Below are positions 27,402 to 36,362 of a stretch of 57,715 bases of DNA, in pieces. The notes under the pieces were generated by a model. It ran no database searches and was not told the DNA's origin. It saw only the letters and a program-made list of their open reading frames with translations. The stretch's first letter is position 1; each line of letters opens with the position of its first letter. This DNA is from an uncultured Nostoc sp. (lineage in GTDB: Bacteria; Cyanobacteriota; Cyanobacteriia; Cyanobacteriales; Nostocaceae). The position numbers and the translations under genes are program-made. The stretch spans positions 1 to 57,715 of the forward strand of contig NZ_CALMFY010000191.1 in NCBI RefSeq assembly GCF_937863485.1, written 5' to 3'.

Positions 27402-27719
27402 ATGAGCGGAAATAATACTCAAAAGTACCGGTTTGTCTGTACCCTGACTTTCGGTGATATCTACGGTCAAATAATTGTTTGGTTGATTACAATTACCCTA
27501 AGTTTGGCATCAGCCTTGGCGCTGATGGGTGCCAAGCGACCCGTTTACGCTTTAGCAACAGCGGGTCTTGTCGTTCTGCTTTCGCTACCTTTCTTGTTGT
27601 TTGCGTTTGTCACTACCTTGTTAAATCATATTGAAGTCACTCCTGTAGGACCGGGAACCAAAATGGAACCCATACCAGGTAATGTGTCTCAGCAACAACC
27701 TGTACAAGCAACTAGCTAA
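27402..27719 (+). CDS. small two-helix membrane protein
   Basis: 105 residues with two strongly hydrophobic segments (about residues 22-45 and 50-75) and a Pro/Gln-rich C-terminal tail. The ATG at 27402 directly follows an in-frame GTG; either could be the start, and no strong ribosome site is seen. I recognise no family. It lies about 520 bases before sdhA on the same strand but is separated by a strong palindrome, so it is probably its own transcript. Confidence 0.6.
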   Translation: MSGNNTQKYRFVCTLTFGDIYGQIIVWLITITLSLASALALMGAKRPVYALATAGLVVLLSLPFLLFAFVTTLLNHIEVTPVGPGTKMEPIPGNVSQQQPVQATS

Positions 27720-27721
27720 AG

Positions 27722-27745
27722 AGAGACGCGATTAATCGCGTCTCT
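27722..27745. terminator. 24-base perfect palindrome, probable terminator/repeat
   Basis: AGAGACGCGATT and its exact complement meet with no loop. It lies two bases after the small membrane gene. A 20-base version is at 52739-52758 and a diverged one at 45670-45693, so it is a dispersed family. Confidence 0.7.
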
Positions 27746-28240
27746 ACTCCATCTGTCCCATAACCCTTCATTTTTAACTTTTGACTCTTAATTTCAAAAT
27801 TTGTAATAACATCCCTGTCTATAGGCAGGGAATTTTTTTGGAGAGACGCCACTGTTGCAACGCACGGGAACCTCCCAAATATGCAAGTTTACTTTCTTTC
27901 ATATGGTATTTTGACTTAGACAGGAGAAGGAAATAATCAACTGCAAAGCAAAGGCAGCACAGTTTTCTGCCTTAGGGTTAGCCTCTGGCAATGTGAGAAG
28001 GGGAGCCACTGCGCCCTTGGTGGTTCCAAGAGTTGTAGCAAGTGGCGTGAGACGCTTTAACGCATAACGCTGGCTCCCCATGAGCGAGTGCTATCACAAA
28101 GAAGATAAAGGAAAGAGTTTATAAAGGGTTTTTGTGCCAATCCTGTGTATTTTGGCAAAATTGGGATGCTCCCCAACGCACTGCCTGATTAATCACGTCT
28201 CTACAATAGAACAGCAGTGGTTTGCAGTCGGGGGCTAATT
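27746..28240. other. intergenic region before sdhA
   Basis: Contains an incomplete copy of the GATTAATCRCGTCTCTAC palindrome family (about 28188-28204) and Nostoc-type repeat (GCGTGAGACGCTTTAACGC at about 28044). No credible gene. Confidence 0.5.
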
Positions 28241-29968
28241 ATGCTGGAACATGATGTGATTATTGTCGGGGGTGGATTGGCGGGATGTCGCGCTGCTGTG
28301 GAAATTGCCCGCACTGACCCTAGTTTAAATATTGCTGTGGTTGCTAAAACCCACCCAATTCGTTCCCACTCGGTTGCGGCTCAAGGTGGTATGGCTGCAT
28401 CGCTGAAAAATGTTGATTCAGAAGATAGTTGGGAAGCACATGCCTTTGATACTGTCAAGGGTTCTGATTACTTGGCAGACCAAGACGCTGTGGCAATTCT
28501 CGCCCAGGAAGCGCCAGATGTGGTGATTGACTTGGAACACATGGGCGTTTTATTCTCTCGCTTACCTGATGGGCGCATTGCCCAACGGGCTTTTGGCGGA
28601 CATTCCCACAACCGCACTTGCTACGCTGCGGACAAGACCGGTCATGCGATTTTGCACGAATTGGTTAATAACCTGCGGCGTTATGGCGTACAAGTTTATG
28701 AAGAATGGTACGTGATGCGTCTGATTTTGTCAGAAAATGAGGCCAAGGGTGTGGTAATGTTCAATCTTTTAGATGGACATATCGAGGTGGTACGGGCTAA
28801 GGCGGTGATGTTTGCCACCGGAGGCTATGGCCGCGTTTATAACACCACCTCTAATGATTACGCTTCTTCAGGTGATGGTTTGGCAATGACTGCGATCGCA
28901 GGTTTGCCGCTCGAAGATATGGAATTTGTCCAATTTCACCCCACTGGTTTATATCCGGTAGGGGTGCTGATTTCGGAAGCGGTACGGGGAGAAGGGGCGT
29001 ATCTGATTAATAGTGAAGGCGATCGCTTTATGGCGAACTACGCACCCAGTCGCATGGAATTGGCTCCTCGTGATATTACCTCACGAGCGATCGCTTATGA
29101 AATTCGTGCTGGTCGTGGTATTCATCTCAATGGTAGCGCTGGTGGCCCTTTTGTCTATCTGGATCTACGGCACATGGGCAAAGAAAAAATTATGAGTCGT
29201 GTCCCCTTCTGTTGGGAAGAAGCACACCGTTTGGTAGGTGTTGACGCGGTAACTCAACCTATGCCAGTCCGCCCGACAATTCACTATTGTATGGGTGGTA
29301 TCCCAGTTAATACTGATGGGCAAGTCCGCAGCAGTGGTGATGGTCTAGTTGATGCTTTCTTTGCTGCTGGCGAAACATCTTGTGTTTCCGTACATGGTGC
29401 TAATAGGTTGGGGAGTAATTCCCTGCTGGAATGTGTCGTTTATGGCAAAAGAACTGGGGCTGCGATCGCCCAATTTGTACAAAAACGTAAGTTGCCCTCT
29501 GTGGATGAGCAACGCTATGTAACGGAAGCCCAGCAACAAATTCAAGCTTTGCTAGAACAACCAGGGCAGTACCGCATTAACCATGTTCGTCAAGCCTTCC
29601 AGGATTGTATGACTCAGTACTGCGGTGTTTTCCGCACTGAGGCATTAATGAGTCAAGGGTTACACAAATTAGAAGAAATACAACAGCAATTTCCGCAAAT
29701 TTATTTAGATGATAAAGGCAGTTGCTGGAATACAGAACTTGTGGAAGCCTTGGAATTGCGAAGTTTGATGGTAGTGGGACAGACGATTTTGGCATCAGCC
29801 CTGAATCGCCAAGAAAGTCGTGGCGCTCATTTCCGCGAAGATTATTCCCAGCGAGATGATGCTAATTTCCTCAAACACACAATGGCTTACTATTCACCAG
29901 CGGGAATTGACATTCAATATCGACCGGTGGCGATTACCATGTTTGAGCCAAAAGAGCGGAAGTATTAG
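28241..29968 (+). CDS. sdhA: succinate dehydrogenase/fumarate reductase flavoprotein subunit
   Basis: 575 residues from ATG 28241 (an in-frame GTG eight codons upstream is less likely). It oxidises succinate and passes electrons to the quinone pool on the thylakoid or plasma membrane. The FAD fold [16 protein letters not shown] opens the protein. The SHSVAAQGG segment carries the His that binds FAD covalently, and [15 protein letters not shown] and [10 protein letters not shown] are catalytic-domain landmarks. The late motif [17 protein letters not shown] is intact. The iron-sulfur subunit is not adjacent, as is common in cyanobacteria. Confidence 0.95.
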   Translation: MLEHDVIIVGGGLAGCRAAVEIARTDPSLNIAVVAKTHPIRSHSVAAQGGMAASLKNVDSEDSWEAHAFDTVKGSDYLADQDAVAILAQEAPDVVIDLEHMGVLFSRLPDGRIAQRAFGGHSHNRTCYAADKTGHAILHELVNNLRRYGVQVYEEWYVMRLILSENEAKGVVMFNLLDGHIEVVRAKAVMFATGGYGRVYNTTSNDYASSGDGLAMTAIAGLPLEDMEFVQFHPTGLYPVGVLISEAVRGEGAYLINSEGDRFMANYAPSRMELAPRDITSRAIAYEIRAGRGIHLNGSAGGPFVYLDLRHMGKEKIMSRVPFCWEEAHRLVGVDAVTQPMPVRPTIHYCMGGIPVNTDGQVRSSGDGLVDAFFAAGETSCVSVHGANRLGSNSLLECVVYGKRTGAAIAQFVQKRKLPSVDEQRYVTEAQQQIQALLEQPGQYRINHVRQAFQDCMTQYCGVFRTEALMSQGLHKLEEIQQQFPQIYLDDKGSCWNTELVEALELRSLMVVGQTILASALNRQESRGAHFREDYSQRDDANFLKHTMAYYSPAGIDIQYRPVAITMFEPKERKY

Positions 29969-30055
29969 TCAAAGATAAATTCATTTAGAAAATCGAGGTG
30001 ACTATAAAAATTTAGTCTACCTCGATTAAGAATATGAATATAAATGATTAAGCTA

Positions 30056-30256
30056 TCAATCAGAACCTAATTGTTTCTGAATGACAGCTATTATCTTTTC
30101 TTCCCAAGCTGGATCGTTTAATTTTATTGCAGCATCATGAGGACGAGATTTTCGTCTATCCATGTAAGCATAAAAGGCATCCTTGTCATCTCTGTGGGTA
30201 AGAAGGTAACTTTTTAGCTCTTGGTCACTCATTACTGCATAGTTTACCTGATTCAT
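30056..30256 (-). CDS. DUF6887-like small protein
   Basis: 66 residues: MSDQELKSYLLTHRDDKDAFYAYMDRRKS is the recognisable core (residues about 9-37), an acidic/aromatic helical unit common in cyanobacterial small-gene pairs. Its ATG overlaps the stop of the upstream gene (ATGA). A paralogous pair in the same order lies at 31170-31558 on the other strand. Function unknown; the paired, overlapping layout resembles toxin-antitoxin genes, but no toxin motif is seen. Confidence 0.75.
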   Translation of the reverse strand: MNQVNYAVMSDQELKSYLLTHRDDKDAFYAYMDRRKSRPHDAAIKLNDPAWEEKIIAVIQKQLGSD

Positions 30257-30462
30257 GGTTCTATACTACCATCTGGTGTAATTTCTAGCTCTATTTCTTC
30301 ATTTTGTCCAGCTAATATAAATATATTCAGCGATCGTTTATCTAATCGCACGATGTGAATTGGCTGGAACATCACATTTGTAAGTTGATGGCAAAGTCTA
30401 TACAAGCATTGTAGCTGTCCTGCTGTTGGTTGTAGCTCGTCAGCCGTTAATTCTTTTATCAT
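30253..30462 (-). CDS. DUF6888-like small protein
   Basis: 69 residues. TAGQLQCLYRLCHQLTNVMFQPIHIVRLDKRSLNIFILAG contains the pattern (Q..CL.LS..L.PI...R.D.R...IYI.AG) shared with the gene at 31170. It overlaps the following gene by four bases (ATGA), so translation is coupled. Function unknown. Confidence 0.75.
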   Translation of the reverse strand: MIKELTADELQPTAGQLQCLYRLCHQLTNVMFQPIHIVRLDKRSLNIFILAGQNEEIELEITPDGSIEP

Positions 30463-30549
30463 AAATTTTTCTTTTTACAAATTTATCTGTAACACTTATA
30501 ATCAGATAAAACTATCCACTGATGCTGTCATAGTTGTGATTCTCACATC

Positions 30550-31092
30550 CTATTTAGCATTCCAAATAAGCTTACCTTTCTCACCGGGATATGCTGCTCC
30601 CTCTTTGTCGCGCCACTCGAAATATATTTCAATTGGCATTTTCAAATTCTTCATTAAGTGCAAAGTGTTACGCCAAGCAAGATTTGAATCTACGCCTTGC
30701 ACCGAAATGTTTACCTCTGGCAAATAGTGAAAACCAAAATTAGTTTTTTCACCCTTAACAACATGAGCAAGGGTTAGCTTGATCAGATCCTCTATAGAAA
30801 GTCCTTGTCGAATAGCAAGTTCGTGTGCTTGATCAAGGATTTTGTTCCAGTTTGGTTGATGAATTTCCTCACCACCCATGACGGCTCGAAGCACTCTGGT
30901 ATGGTGCAAATTGTTTACAGTATCAGGTTCAAGAACTCTATAATTTTCGATTTCAGAAACTTGCTGAGGCTGGTGACGTGCCTCATATTCATTCAACAAC
31001 TTCTCAATAACACTGATAGGTGTATCCTCGAAAGGGACAGCGATGGCTTGGAGCCTCTTGTAAATGGGATCAGGTATTCTGATAACTGGCAT
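30550..31092 (-). CDS. protein with N-terminal RHH-like segment
   Basis: About 180 residues from ATG 31092 (MPVIRIPDPIYKRL); a GTG at 31113 would add seven residues. The start PVIRIPD.IYKRLQAIAVPFEDTPISVIEKLL looks like a ribbon-helix-helix or DNA-binding N terminus. The C-terminal part (SVQGVDSNLAWRNTLHLMKNL...EWRDKEGAAYPGEKGKL) is a conserved-looking unit I cannot name. It sits between two paralogous small-gene pairs. It may be a DNA-processing or accessory protein; no catalytic motif is certain. Confidence 0.65.
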   Translation of the reverse strand: MPVIRIPDPIYKRLQAIAVPFEDTPISVIEKLLNEYEARHQPQQVSEIENYRVLEPDTVNNLHHTRVLRAVMGGEEIHQPNWNKILDQAHELAIRQGLSIEDLIKLTLAHVVKGEKTNFGFHYLPEVNISVQGVDSNLAWRNTLHLMKNLKMPIEIYFEWRDKEGAAYPGEKGKLIWNAK

Positions 31093-31169
31093 CATATATG
31101 CTTGTATATTCACTATATTTATATAAATGTAACATATTTATATATAAAACGTAGCAGCCACACAACCTC

Positions 31170-31352
31170 ATGCCAACACAGAAACAATCAGATACAGCGA
31201 TATTTCTTTGCCAGTTACTTTCTAATCTGTATCAGTCTATCCAGGTTTTCCGCTACGACCAAAAGTTAAAAACGCTTTATATTCAAGCTGGTTTGAACGA
31301 TAAGATTGCAGTCATAATTGATCAAGATGGGAATTGGAAATTTGTTCTATGA
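31170..31352 (+). CDS. DUF6888-like small protein, second copy
   Basis: 60 residues with C..LLSNLYQSIQVFRYDQKLKTLYIQAG, matching the pattern of the gene at 30253-30462, and the same end (ID.DGNW against TPDGS). The ATGA overlap with the next gene is also conserved. Probably a paralogue rather than a recent duplicate, because sequence identity is low. Confidence 0.7.
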   Translation: MPTQKQSDTAIFLCQLLSNLYQSIQVFRYDQKLKTLYIQAGLNDKIAVIIDQDGNWKFVL

Positions 31353-31558
31353 TGCAGAACCTCAACCAGATGACCAATACTGAATTAAAACGGTATATTT
31401 CAGAACATAGGAATGAGGAAGAAGCGTTTCGGGCTGCATTACAAGTTTTGATGAGTCGTAGTGACTCTGCTACACAACAACCTTATCCTTTCGATCTTGA
31501 CAATCCTGAGAGTGAGGTAGAAGCTCTTTTAAGAGAGAAACTCAATCGAAGTGAATGA
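31349..31558 (+). CDS. DUF6887-like small protein, second copy
   Basis: 69 residues. MTNTELKRYISEHRNEEEAFRAALQVLMSRS corresponds to MSDQELKSYLLTHRDDKDAFYAYMDRRKS in the first pair. The start is the ATG at 31349 overlapping the preceding TGA. Acidic C terminus ESEVEALLREKL matches WEEKIIAVIQKQL in position. Confidence 0.75.
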   Translation: MMQNLNQMTNTELKRYISEHRNEEEAFRAALQVLMSRSDSATQQPYPFDLDNPESEVEALLREKLNRSE

Positions 31559-31734
31559 TTGCCTCTGGCCTATAGTTCAAATTGGGGCTTAGATGAATAG
31601 GCTAGGTGAAACCTTGAAAACCGTAGTTTTTTGGAATCAAGGTAAAGCTCATAACTCAAGCCACGACAGAATAATAATGCTCTCTCTAAGAACTCCTCCT
31701 TTTCAAAATGGGCGGGGTTTAAGCACTCGCGTAG

Positions 31735-31830
31735 GATTGGCGACAACTATTTCCAGAAGAAATTATGCAAGAGTCTGTGATTTATCAAGATATCCTTCAA
31801 AGAGGAAGACAGGAAGCGCTAGCACTGATA
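31735..31830 (+). pseudogene. remnant of Rpn/DUF4351-type nuclease gene
   Basis: In a frame ending in the start of the next gene, this stretch encodes DWRQLFPEEIMQESVIYQD followed by ILQRGRQEALALI, the typical end region of cyanobacterial Rpn-family (PD-(D/E)XK, transposase-31-like) proteins. The frame has a stop just upstream (31732), so only the fragment remains. It lies directly before the homocysteine-biosynthesis gene. Confidence 0.5.
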
Positions 31831-31832
31831 AA

Positions 31833-33002
31833 ATGCGAACAATTGCCGAAATTAATGAAAAAATCAGCCGCCAACGTGCGGTAGTGTTGACAACTGAAGA
31901 ATTAAAAGCACGAGTTGTAGAAATCGGTGTTACTAAAGCTGCTAAAGAAGTTGATGTAGTTACCACTGGCACTTTTGAGCCGATGGAATCAAGTGGTGCA
32001 ATTATCAATCTCGGACACACTGACCCCCCGATAAAAATTCGCCGTTGCTGGTTAGATGGCGTGCCAGCATACTCTGGTTTTGGGGCAGTAGATTTATATT
32101 TGGGTGCGAGTTGTGCTGTGGAAACGATGGACGGGGAAGAAGTCCGAGAACGCGGCGGCGGTCATGTAATCGAAGATTTGATCGCTGGTAAACCTATACA
32201 CGTCAAAGCACAGGGACAAGTAACAGATTGTTACCCTAGAGCAACTTTTGAAACTACAGTTACTAGAGACACAATTAATCAGTTTTATTTATTCAATCCG
32301 CGCAATCTTTATCAAAATTTTATTGTTGGGGTAAATGGTGGCGATCGCCCTCTCTTCACCTATCTTGGCCCTTTACAACCGCGTCTGGGGAATGCCGTTT
32401 ACTCTAACCCCGGTGCTATTTCCCCCTTATTCAACGACCCCGATTTGCAACTCATTGGTATAGGTACAAGAATTTTTTTAGGCGGCGGTGTTGGCTATGT
32501 TGCTTGGGAAGGCACTCAGCACTTCCCTTTACAAAAGCGTTTAGCTAATCGGACACCGATTGGACCTTCCGCCACTTTAGCTTTAATTGGTGATGCCAAG
32601 CAAATGGATGCTCATTGGGTGCGGGGTTGTTATTTCAAAAGTTATGGCCCTTCTTTGATGTTAGGCGTTGGTGTACCACTGCCTGTATTAAATGAACAAG
32701 TAGTTGAACACTGTGCCGTGCAAAATAAAGACTTAGTAGCCCCAATAGTGGACTTTTCGATTCCGCGGCGCGTCCGTCCCACCTTTGGTTTGGTGAGTTA
32801 CGCTCAACTCAAGTCTGGGAGTATCACCATTGAGGGCAAAGCAGTACGCGTTGCCCCTTTAGCGAGTTTGTTTTTTTCTAGGCAAGTCGCCCAAGAGCTG
32901 AAAAAGTGGATCGAAGCAGGTACGTTTACCCTTACAGAACCAGTTTCCCCAATTCCGATGGAACGATCTTTTCTACCCCAAGACCGTCGAACGGATTTTT
33001 GA
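31833..33002 (+). CDS. homocysteine biosynthesis (DUF39/HcyBio) family protein
   Basis: 389 residues from ATG 31833 (MRTIAEINEKI). The frame is open about 80 codons further upstream, but that stretch is remnant sequence and not part of the family. Landmarks are VVTTGTFEPMESSGAIINLGHTDPPIK near the N terminus, GGHVIEDLIAGKPI, and GGGVGYVAWEGTQH. DUF39 proteins are implicated in forming homocysteine from aspartate semialdehyde and a sulfur donor in some microbes. Cyanobacterial members are less studied, so the pathway role is inferred. Confidence 0.85.
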   Translation: MRTIAEINEKISRQRAVVLTTEELKARVVEIGVTKAAKEVDVVTTGTFEPMESSGAIINLGHTDPPIKIRRCWLDGVPAYSGFGAVDLYLGASCAVETMDGEEVRERGGGHVIEDLIAGKPIHVKAQGQVTDCYPRATFETTVTRDTINQFYLFNPRNLYQNFIVGVNGGDRPLFTYLGPLQPRLGNAVYSNPGAISPLFNDPDLQLIGIGTRIFLGGGVGYVAWEGTQHFPLQKRLANRTPIGPSATLALIGDAKQMDAHWVRGCYFKSYGPSLMLGVGVPLPVLNEQVVEHCAVQNKDLVAPIVDFSIPRRVRPTFGLVSYAQLKSGSITIEGKAVRVAPLASLFFSRQVAQELKKWIEAGTFTLTEPVSPIPMERSFLPQDRRTDF

Positions 33003-33025
33003 TATTGGGGACTGGGGAGTAAGAA

Positions 33026-33102
33026 TTTTAGATTTTAGATTTTAGATTTTGGATTAAAGAATTGAAATTTAATCTAAAATCATTAATCCAAAATCTAAAA
33101 TT
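33026..33102. repeat. AT-rich heptamer repeat block
   Basis: TTTTAGA heptamers on the left face AAATCTAAAAT repeats on the right. Same family as 15655-15710 and 35459-35516, always intergenic. Confidence 0.75.
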
Positions 33103-33124
33103 GAATTGCCCCATGCCCAAAGCC

Positions 33125-34147
33125 CTACTCTTGATTTGGTTTTGGTCGCTTAATGGGCTTAGGAGCGGGCGTTTTTGGTATAGGTTTTGACACTACAGAG
33201 GGGTCGCCGCCTGCGCCTGTTTTCTTGATGGGACGAGGGGTTTCGCCACTGCGTTTGGGGGGGAATGGTTTTCTACCACCAGCACCACCACCACCAGCAC
33301 GAGGACCACCTTTGAATGGTGGTTTGCGTTTTTTGGGCAAGTCAGCGATCGCCTCAGCTTTTTCTACGATCAAAACGTCAGCTTCCCGCTTGGCTTGGAA
33401 GTCCCAGAACTTTCCTACTGCTTTGGTAGTCAGCACACCCCTCAATTTCAACTTAAAATATTTGGGTTTGTCAGTTGGTTTGCGTGCAGCCTGCCTAATT
33501 TTGACTACTAAGCTCTTAGCGTCAAAAGATTGGTATACTACCTCACCACGAACAGAAAAACCACCATCTGCAACTTCTGATGAGGGTATTAAGGCAGTTG
33601 TACTTAATTCAGAGTTTTCGGATAAGCCATGATCAGGGGTCTGTACCTCTTGCAACTCTAAGTCTGACTCGTCCTCATCTGTTGAGTTTTTAGCCAGATT
33701 TTCTGGCTCCCAAACTCCAACGATTTGGATGTGCAAGGTATCATTTTCTTGTCTTGTGCGTGGATATACCACCCACAAATGTTCTTTTTCTAAGTCTAGG
33801 TGATTCTTAACTAAGCTCATAATCCGGCCTAGGAGGACGGCATTGAGTTCTACACCATCTTTGGTCAGCAGCGTACCTTGAGTAAATTGTTCGCTGCTAG
33901 CATGATAGCGACCCCGGAGTAACCCGATTGCTCGGTACTGCATCGGTTCGCTGGGAGGCGGAATCGGTTGCTGTCGATTGGCAAACCCATCATTTGAGTC
34001 AGTCTCACTGGGTTTGACAGGCGAATTTTCAGATTTAGAGGAGTGGGCTGCTATGTGAACATTAGCGGCTGCCTCTACGTTAGTTGGGCCCTGGTTAGAG
34101 GCAGAAGAATTGGAGGATTCAGGCAACGGCATCAGGTCGGAATTCAT
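33125..34147 (-). CDS. unknown protein with basic glycine/proline-rich tail
   Basis: 340 residues. The start is ATG 34147 with AAGGAG six bases upstream; the frame continues 33 residues further without support. A disordered Ser/Asn/Pro-rich N terminus leads to a folded region (about 70-165) with YRAIGLLRGRY and DGVELNAVLLGR. A second strand-rich unit (about 195-270) contains RGEVVYQSFDAKSLVVKIRQ. The tail has KPPFKGGPRAGGGGAGGRKP-type basic repeats suited to RNA or DNA binding. No family function is known to me. Confidence 0.65.
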   Translation of the reverse strand: MNSDLMPLPESSNSSASNQGPTNVEAAANVHIAAHSSKSENSPVKPSETDSNDGFANRQQPIPPPSEPMQYRAIGLLRGRYHASSEQFTQGTLLTKDGVELNAVLLGRIMSLVKNHLDLEKEHLWVVYPRTRQENDTLHIQIVGVWEPENLAKNSTDEDESDLELQEVQTPDHGLSENSELSTTALIPSSEVADGGFSVRGEVVYQSFDAKSLVVKIRQAARKPTDKPKYFKLKLRGVLTTKAVGKFWDFQAKREADVLIVEKAEAIADLPKKRKPPFKGGPRAGGGGAGGRKPFPPKRSGETPRPIKKTGAGGDPSVVSKPIPKTPAPKPIKRPKPNQE

Positions 34148-34277
34148 AAAAACTCCTTGCGGCACAGACACATCCCATTGTGGGATTTTACAAACGCAGA
34201 TGGAAAGAGCATTTGTGCGACTAATGAAAATATATTTGCTTTTCACAAAGTCACACTAGGGTACTCTATACAATACT

Positions 34278-34328
34278 AAAGGCGCTAAATTTAGTGTTTA
34301 TACACTAAATGTGTAATTTAGCGCCTTT
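34278..34328. repeat. long perfect hairpin between divergent genes
   Basis: AAAGGCGCTAAATT (34278-34291) pairs with AATTTAGCGCCTTT (34315-34328), and TAGTG/CACTA pair within the loop. It lies between two divergent genes, so it is not an end-of-gene terminator. A miniature repeat or an operator-like structure is possible. The remaining 34148-34525 sequence shows no gene. Confidence 0.7.
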
Positions 34329-34525
34329 ACACTAGTTTCGGAAGCATATCATAGCTACAATTCTGACGGCTCCTCCTAAAGTCATCACTTACTTTAGCAG
34401 TGTAGATAGTTAATTGTTATAAAATTCACAGGCAATTGGCAGTATTCCGCAAAGTTTTGGAAATTTTTAACTTTATGATTTGTGTAAATGATAATGTCAT
34501 TAAAATTTAGGAGAAAGACAAAATT

Positions 34526-35419
34526 GTGTCTCAACCGCGCAATCGTTGGATAGTTCAAGTCGTCTTGGCGCTGGCAATTCTTGCTTTTGTGGGTGTTTCA
34601 GTGATTCCCATAATTGGAGCATTTAATAATACGCCACCCTCAAGCCAGAATGCAGCTAGCAGCAGAGGCACTTTGACCTCCGCTGACCAAAAATCAAAAC
34701 TGGAAGACGAAGTACGGGGTTATGAACAGGTTTTGCAAAGGGAACCAGAAAATCAGACTGCGCTTAAGGGATTATTGCAGGCGCGGCTACAACTACTGAG
34801 TCAAAAAGAAAAAAGTGAGGTTAAACCAGCTGATATCCAAGTCGTCATTGAACCCCTAGAAAAGCTAGCCAAGCTGAATCCCGAACAGTCAGAATATTCA
34901 GTGCTACTGGCTCAAGCCAAACAGCAAATTGGCGATCGCGAAGGAGCCGCTCAAGCTTATCGCTCGGTTTTGTCCACGAAACCAGGCGATTTGAAGGCTT
35001 TGCAAGGAATGGTGGCTCTGTTGATCAGTCAGCAACGCCCAGAAGCGGCCATTGGTTTGCTGCAAGAAACCCTTTCTAACGCAGCCCAAGCAAATACAAT
35101 TCAGTCTGGAAGTGTAGATACAGTAGCAGTACTTGTACTGTTAGGTTCTGTTCACGCTTCCCAGAAACGCTACGCTCAAGCTAGCTCTGTATATGACCAA
35201 GCAATTAAGAAAGATCCCAAGGATTTTCGCCCCGTTGTGGCAAAAGCGATGCTCCTAAAACAACAGGGCAAAGACGCAGATGCAAAACTTTTGTTTAATA
35301 GTGCCGCAGCTTTAGCACCTGCTCAGTATAAAGATGAAATTAAAAACGCAGCAACGGCTTCCCCTATCCCAAATCCTGCTGCATCTCCCGCACCTTCATT
35401 GGAAAGTACTCCCAAGTAA
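34526..35419 (+). CDS. membrane-anchored TPR protein
   Basis: 297 residues. The start is GTG 34526 behind AGGAGA. One N-terminal membrane anchor (about 8-30) precedes a linker and three to four tetratricopeptide repeats (about 50-265), for example AAQAYRSVLSTKPGDLKALQGM and ASSVYDQAIKKDPKDFRPVVAK. The tail is Pro/Ala/Ser-rich. The layout fits thylakoid or periplasmic assembly factors of cyanobacteria, but the partner is unknown. Confidence 0.8.
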   Translation: MSQPRNRWIVQVVLALAILAFVGVSVIPIIGAFNNTPPSSQNAASSRGTLTSADQKSKLEDEVRGYEQVLQREPENQTALKGLLQARLQLLSQKEKSEVKPADIQVVIEPLEKLAKLNPEQSEYSVLLAQAKQQIGDREGAAQAYRSVLSTKPGDLKALQGMVALLISQQRPEAAIGLLQETLSNAAQANTIQSGSVDTVAVLVLLGSVHASQKRYAQASSVYDQAIKKDPKDFRPVVAKAMLLKQQGKDADAKLLFNSAAALAPAQYKDEIKNAATASPIPNPAASPAPSLESTPK

Positions 35420-35458
35420 TGGGCATTGGGCAATTCAATTTTGGATAATGGAATTGAT

Positions 35459-35516
35459 GATTTTAGATTAAATTTCAATTCTTTAATCCAAAATCTAAAA
35501 TCTAAAATCTAAAATT
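35459..35516. repeat. AT-rich heptamer repeat block
   Basis: AATCCAAAATCTAAAATCTA followed by AAATCTAAAAT, with an inverted arm to the left. Third copy of the family in the window. Confidence 0.75.
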
Positions 35517-35533
35517 CTTACTCCCCAGTCCCC

Positions 35534-36154
35534 TCACGCTCCTTCAATGGCAGCAACAACACCAAAGACCAAAAACAGGCATCCGCCAATCAGGGTGAGT
35601 TGACGCTCAGAAATGCGTCCGGCAATCATTTTTCCGCCGATAACTGCGATCGCAGCACAAATGGCATGTCCTAAAATTGCACCTATTGTCACTCCAATTG
35701 GATTATTTCCGGCTGCTAGGGCAATGGTGGCAATTTGGGTGCGATCGCCCCACTCTGCCATAAATGTCAACACAAAGGCTTCTATTACAATTCCCAAGGA
35801 AGTCTTTTGCTTTGGCAGTTGCAAATCTGCTTTTTTCACCGCAGCTTCAGCTTCTTGTACAACTTCTGTATCACAAGCTGCTGCGGACATCTTACTAGCG
35901 TCGTATAACAGCTTGATACCAAAGGCAATAAACAAAACTATTTCGGCGTAATGAATATAATTTTTTGGTAACAAAGATACCGCTTGTCCAAATAGTACCG
36001 AAAGGATTGTCATCGCGGCTAAAGCGGCTGTCACACCTGTAAATACTAGTCGCCGCGAGTGGTGCATTGCCAAAATCACAGCAATAAAAAATGTTTTATC
36101 GCCTAATTCTGAAACTGTAATTAATAATAAAGCTGCGGTAAAAGCTGTTAACAC
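35534..36154 (-). CDS. mnx: GDT1/UPF0016-family Mn2+ exporter
   Basis: 206 residues with six to seven membrane segments. The two inverted repeats each carry the family motif E-x-G-D-(K/R)-T: SELGDKTFF near residue 16 and AEWGDRTQIAT near residue 135. The acidic loop between them (EAEAAVKKADLQLPK) is typical. Cyanobacterial homologues export Mn2+ from the cytosol into the lumen or periplasm. The start is GTG 36154 with AGGAG nine bases upstream. The leader contains a yybP-ykoY Mn2+ riboswitch, which strongly supports the role. Confidence 0.92.
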   Translation of the reverse strand: MLTAFTAALLLITVSELGDKTFFIAVILAMHHSRRLVFTGVTAALAAMTILSVLFGQAVSLLPKNYIHYAEIVLFIAFGIKLLYDASKMSAAACDTEVVQEAEAAVKKADLQLPKQKTSLGIVIEAFVLTFMAEWGDRTQIATIALAAGNNPIGVTIGAILGHAICAAIAVIGGKMIAGRISERQLTLIGGCLFLVFGVVAAIEGA

Positions 36155-36208
36155 TCTCTCAAGCTCCTGAAGAATCGTTTACCGATGTGAAGCTTGATGA
36201 GAACCAAA

Positions 36209-36362
36209 AGACCTCACCAAGTTTACACTTTTCGGTGTGAACTTAGTGAAGGTCTCGCTTTCAAATATTTATTACTTGCCACCTGAACCAGGCTCATCGC
36301 CAGTATGTTGATTCAGATGTACTGGCTTTGAAGTTTTTTTGCCAGCAGCTACTCCCCTTCTA
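36209..36362 (-). promoter_or_regulatory. yybP-ykoY Mn2+ riboswitch with terminator, mnx leader
   Basis: Read on the minus strand, GAAGGGGAGTAGC (from 36360) and GCGAGACCTTC (36258-36248) are the conserved ends of the yybP-ykoY aptamer, pairing as GAAGG/CCTTC. Two helices lie between: GCCAGTA/TACTGGC and GAGCCTGG...CAGGTGGC. The last helix strand is also the first arm of a strong hairpin (AGACCTTCACTAAGTT against AACTTGGTGAGGTCT, 36254-36209) followed by TTTT. High Mn2+ should favour the aptamer and let transcription into mnx. The rest of the gap, 36363-36626, shows no gene. Confidence 0.85.

Noticed and set aside
30550..31092. Restriction endonuclease
   Set aside because: The neighbourhood and the RHH-like start suggested it, but no PD-(D/E)XK or HNH catalytic motif is visible and there is no methylase nearby.
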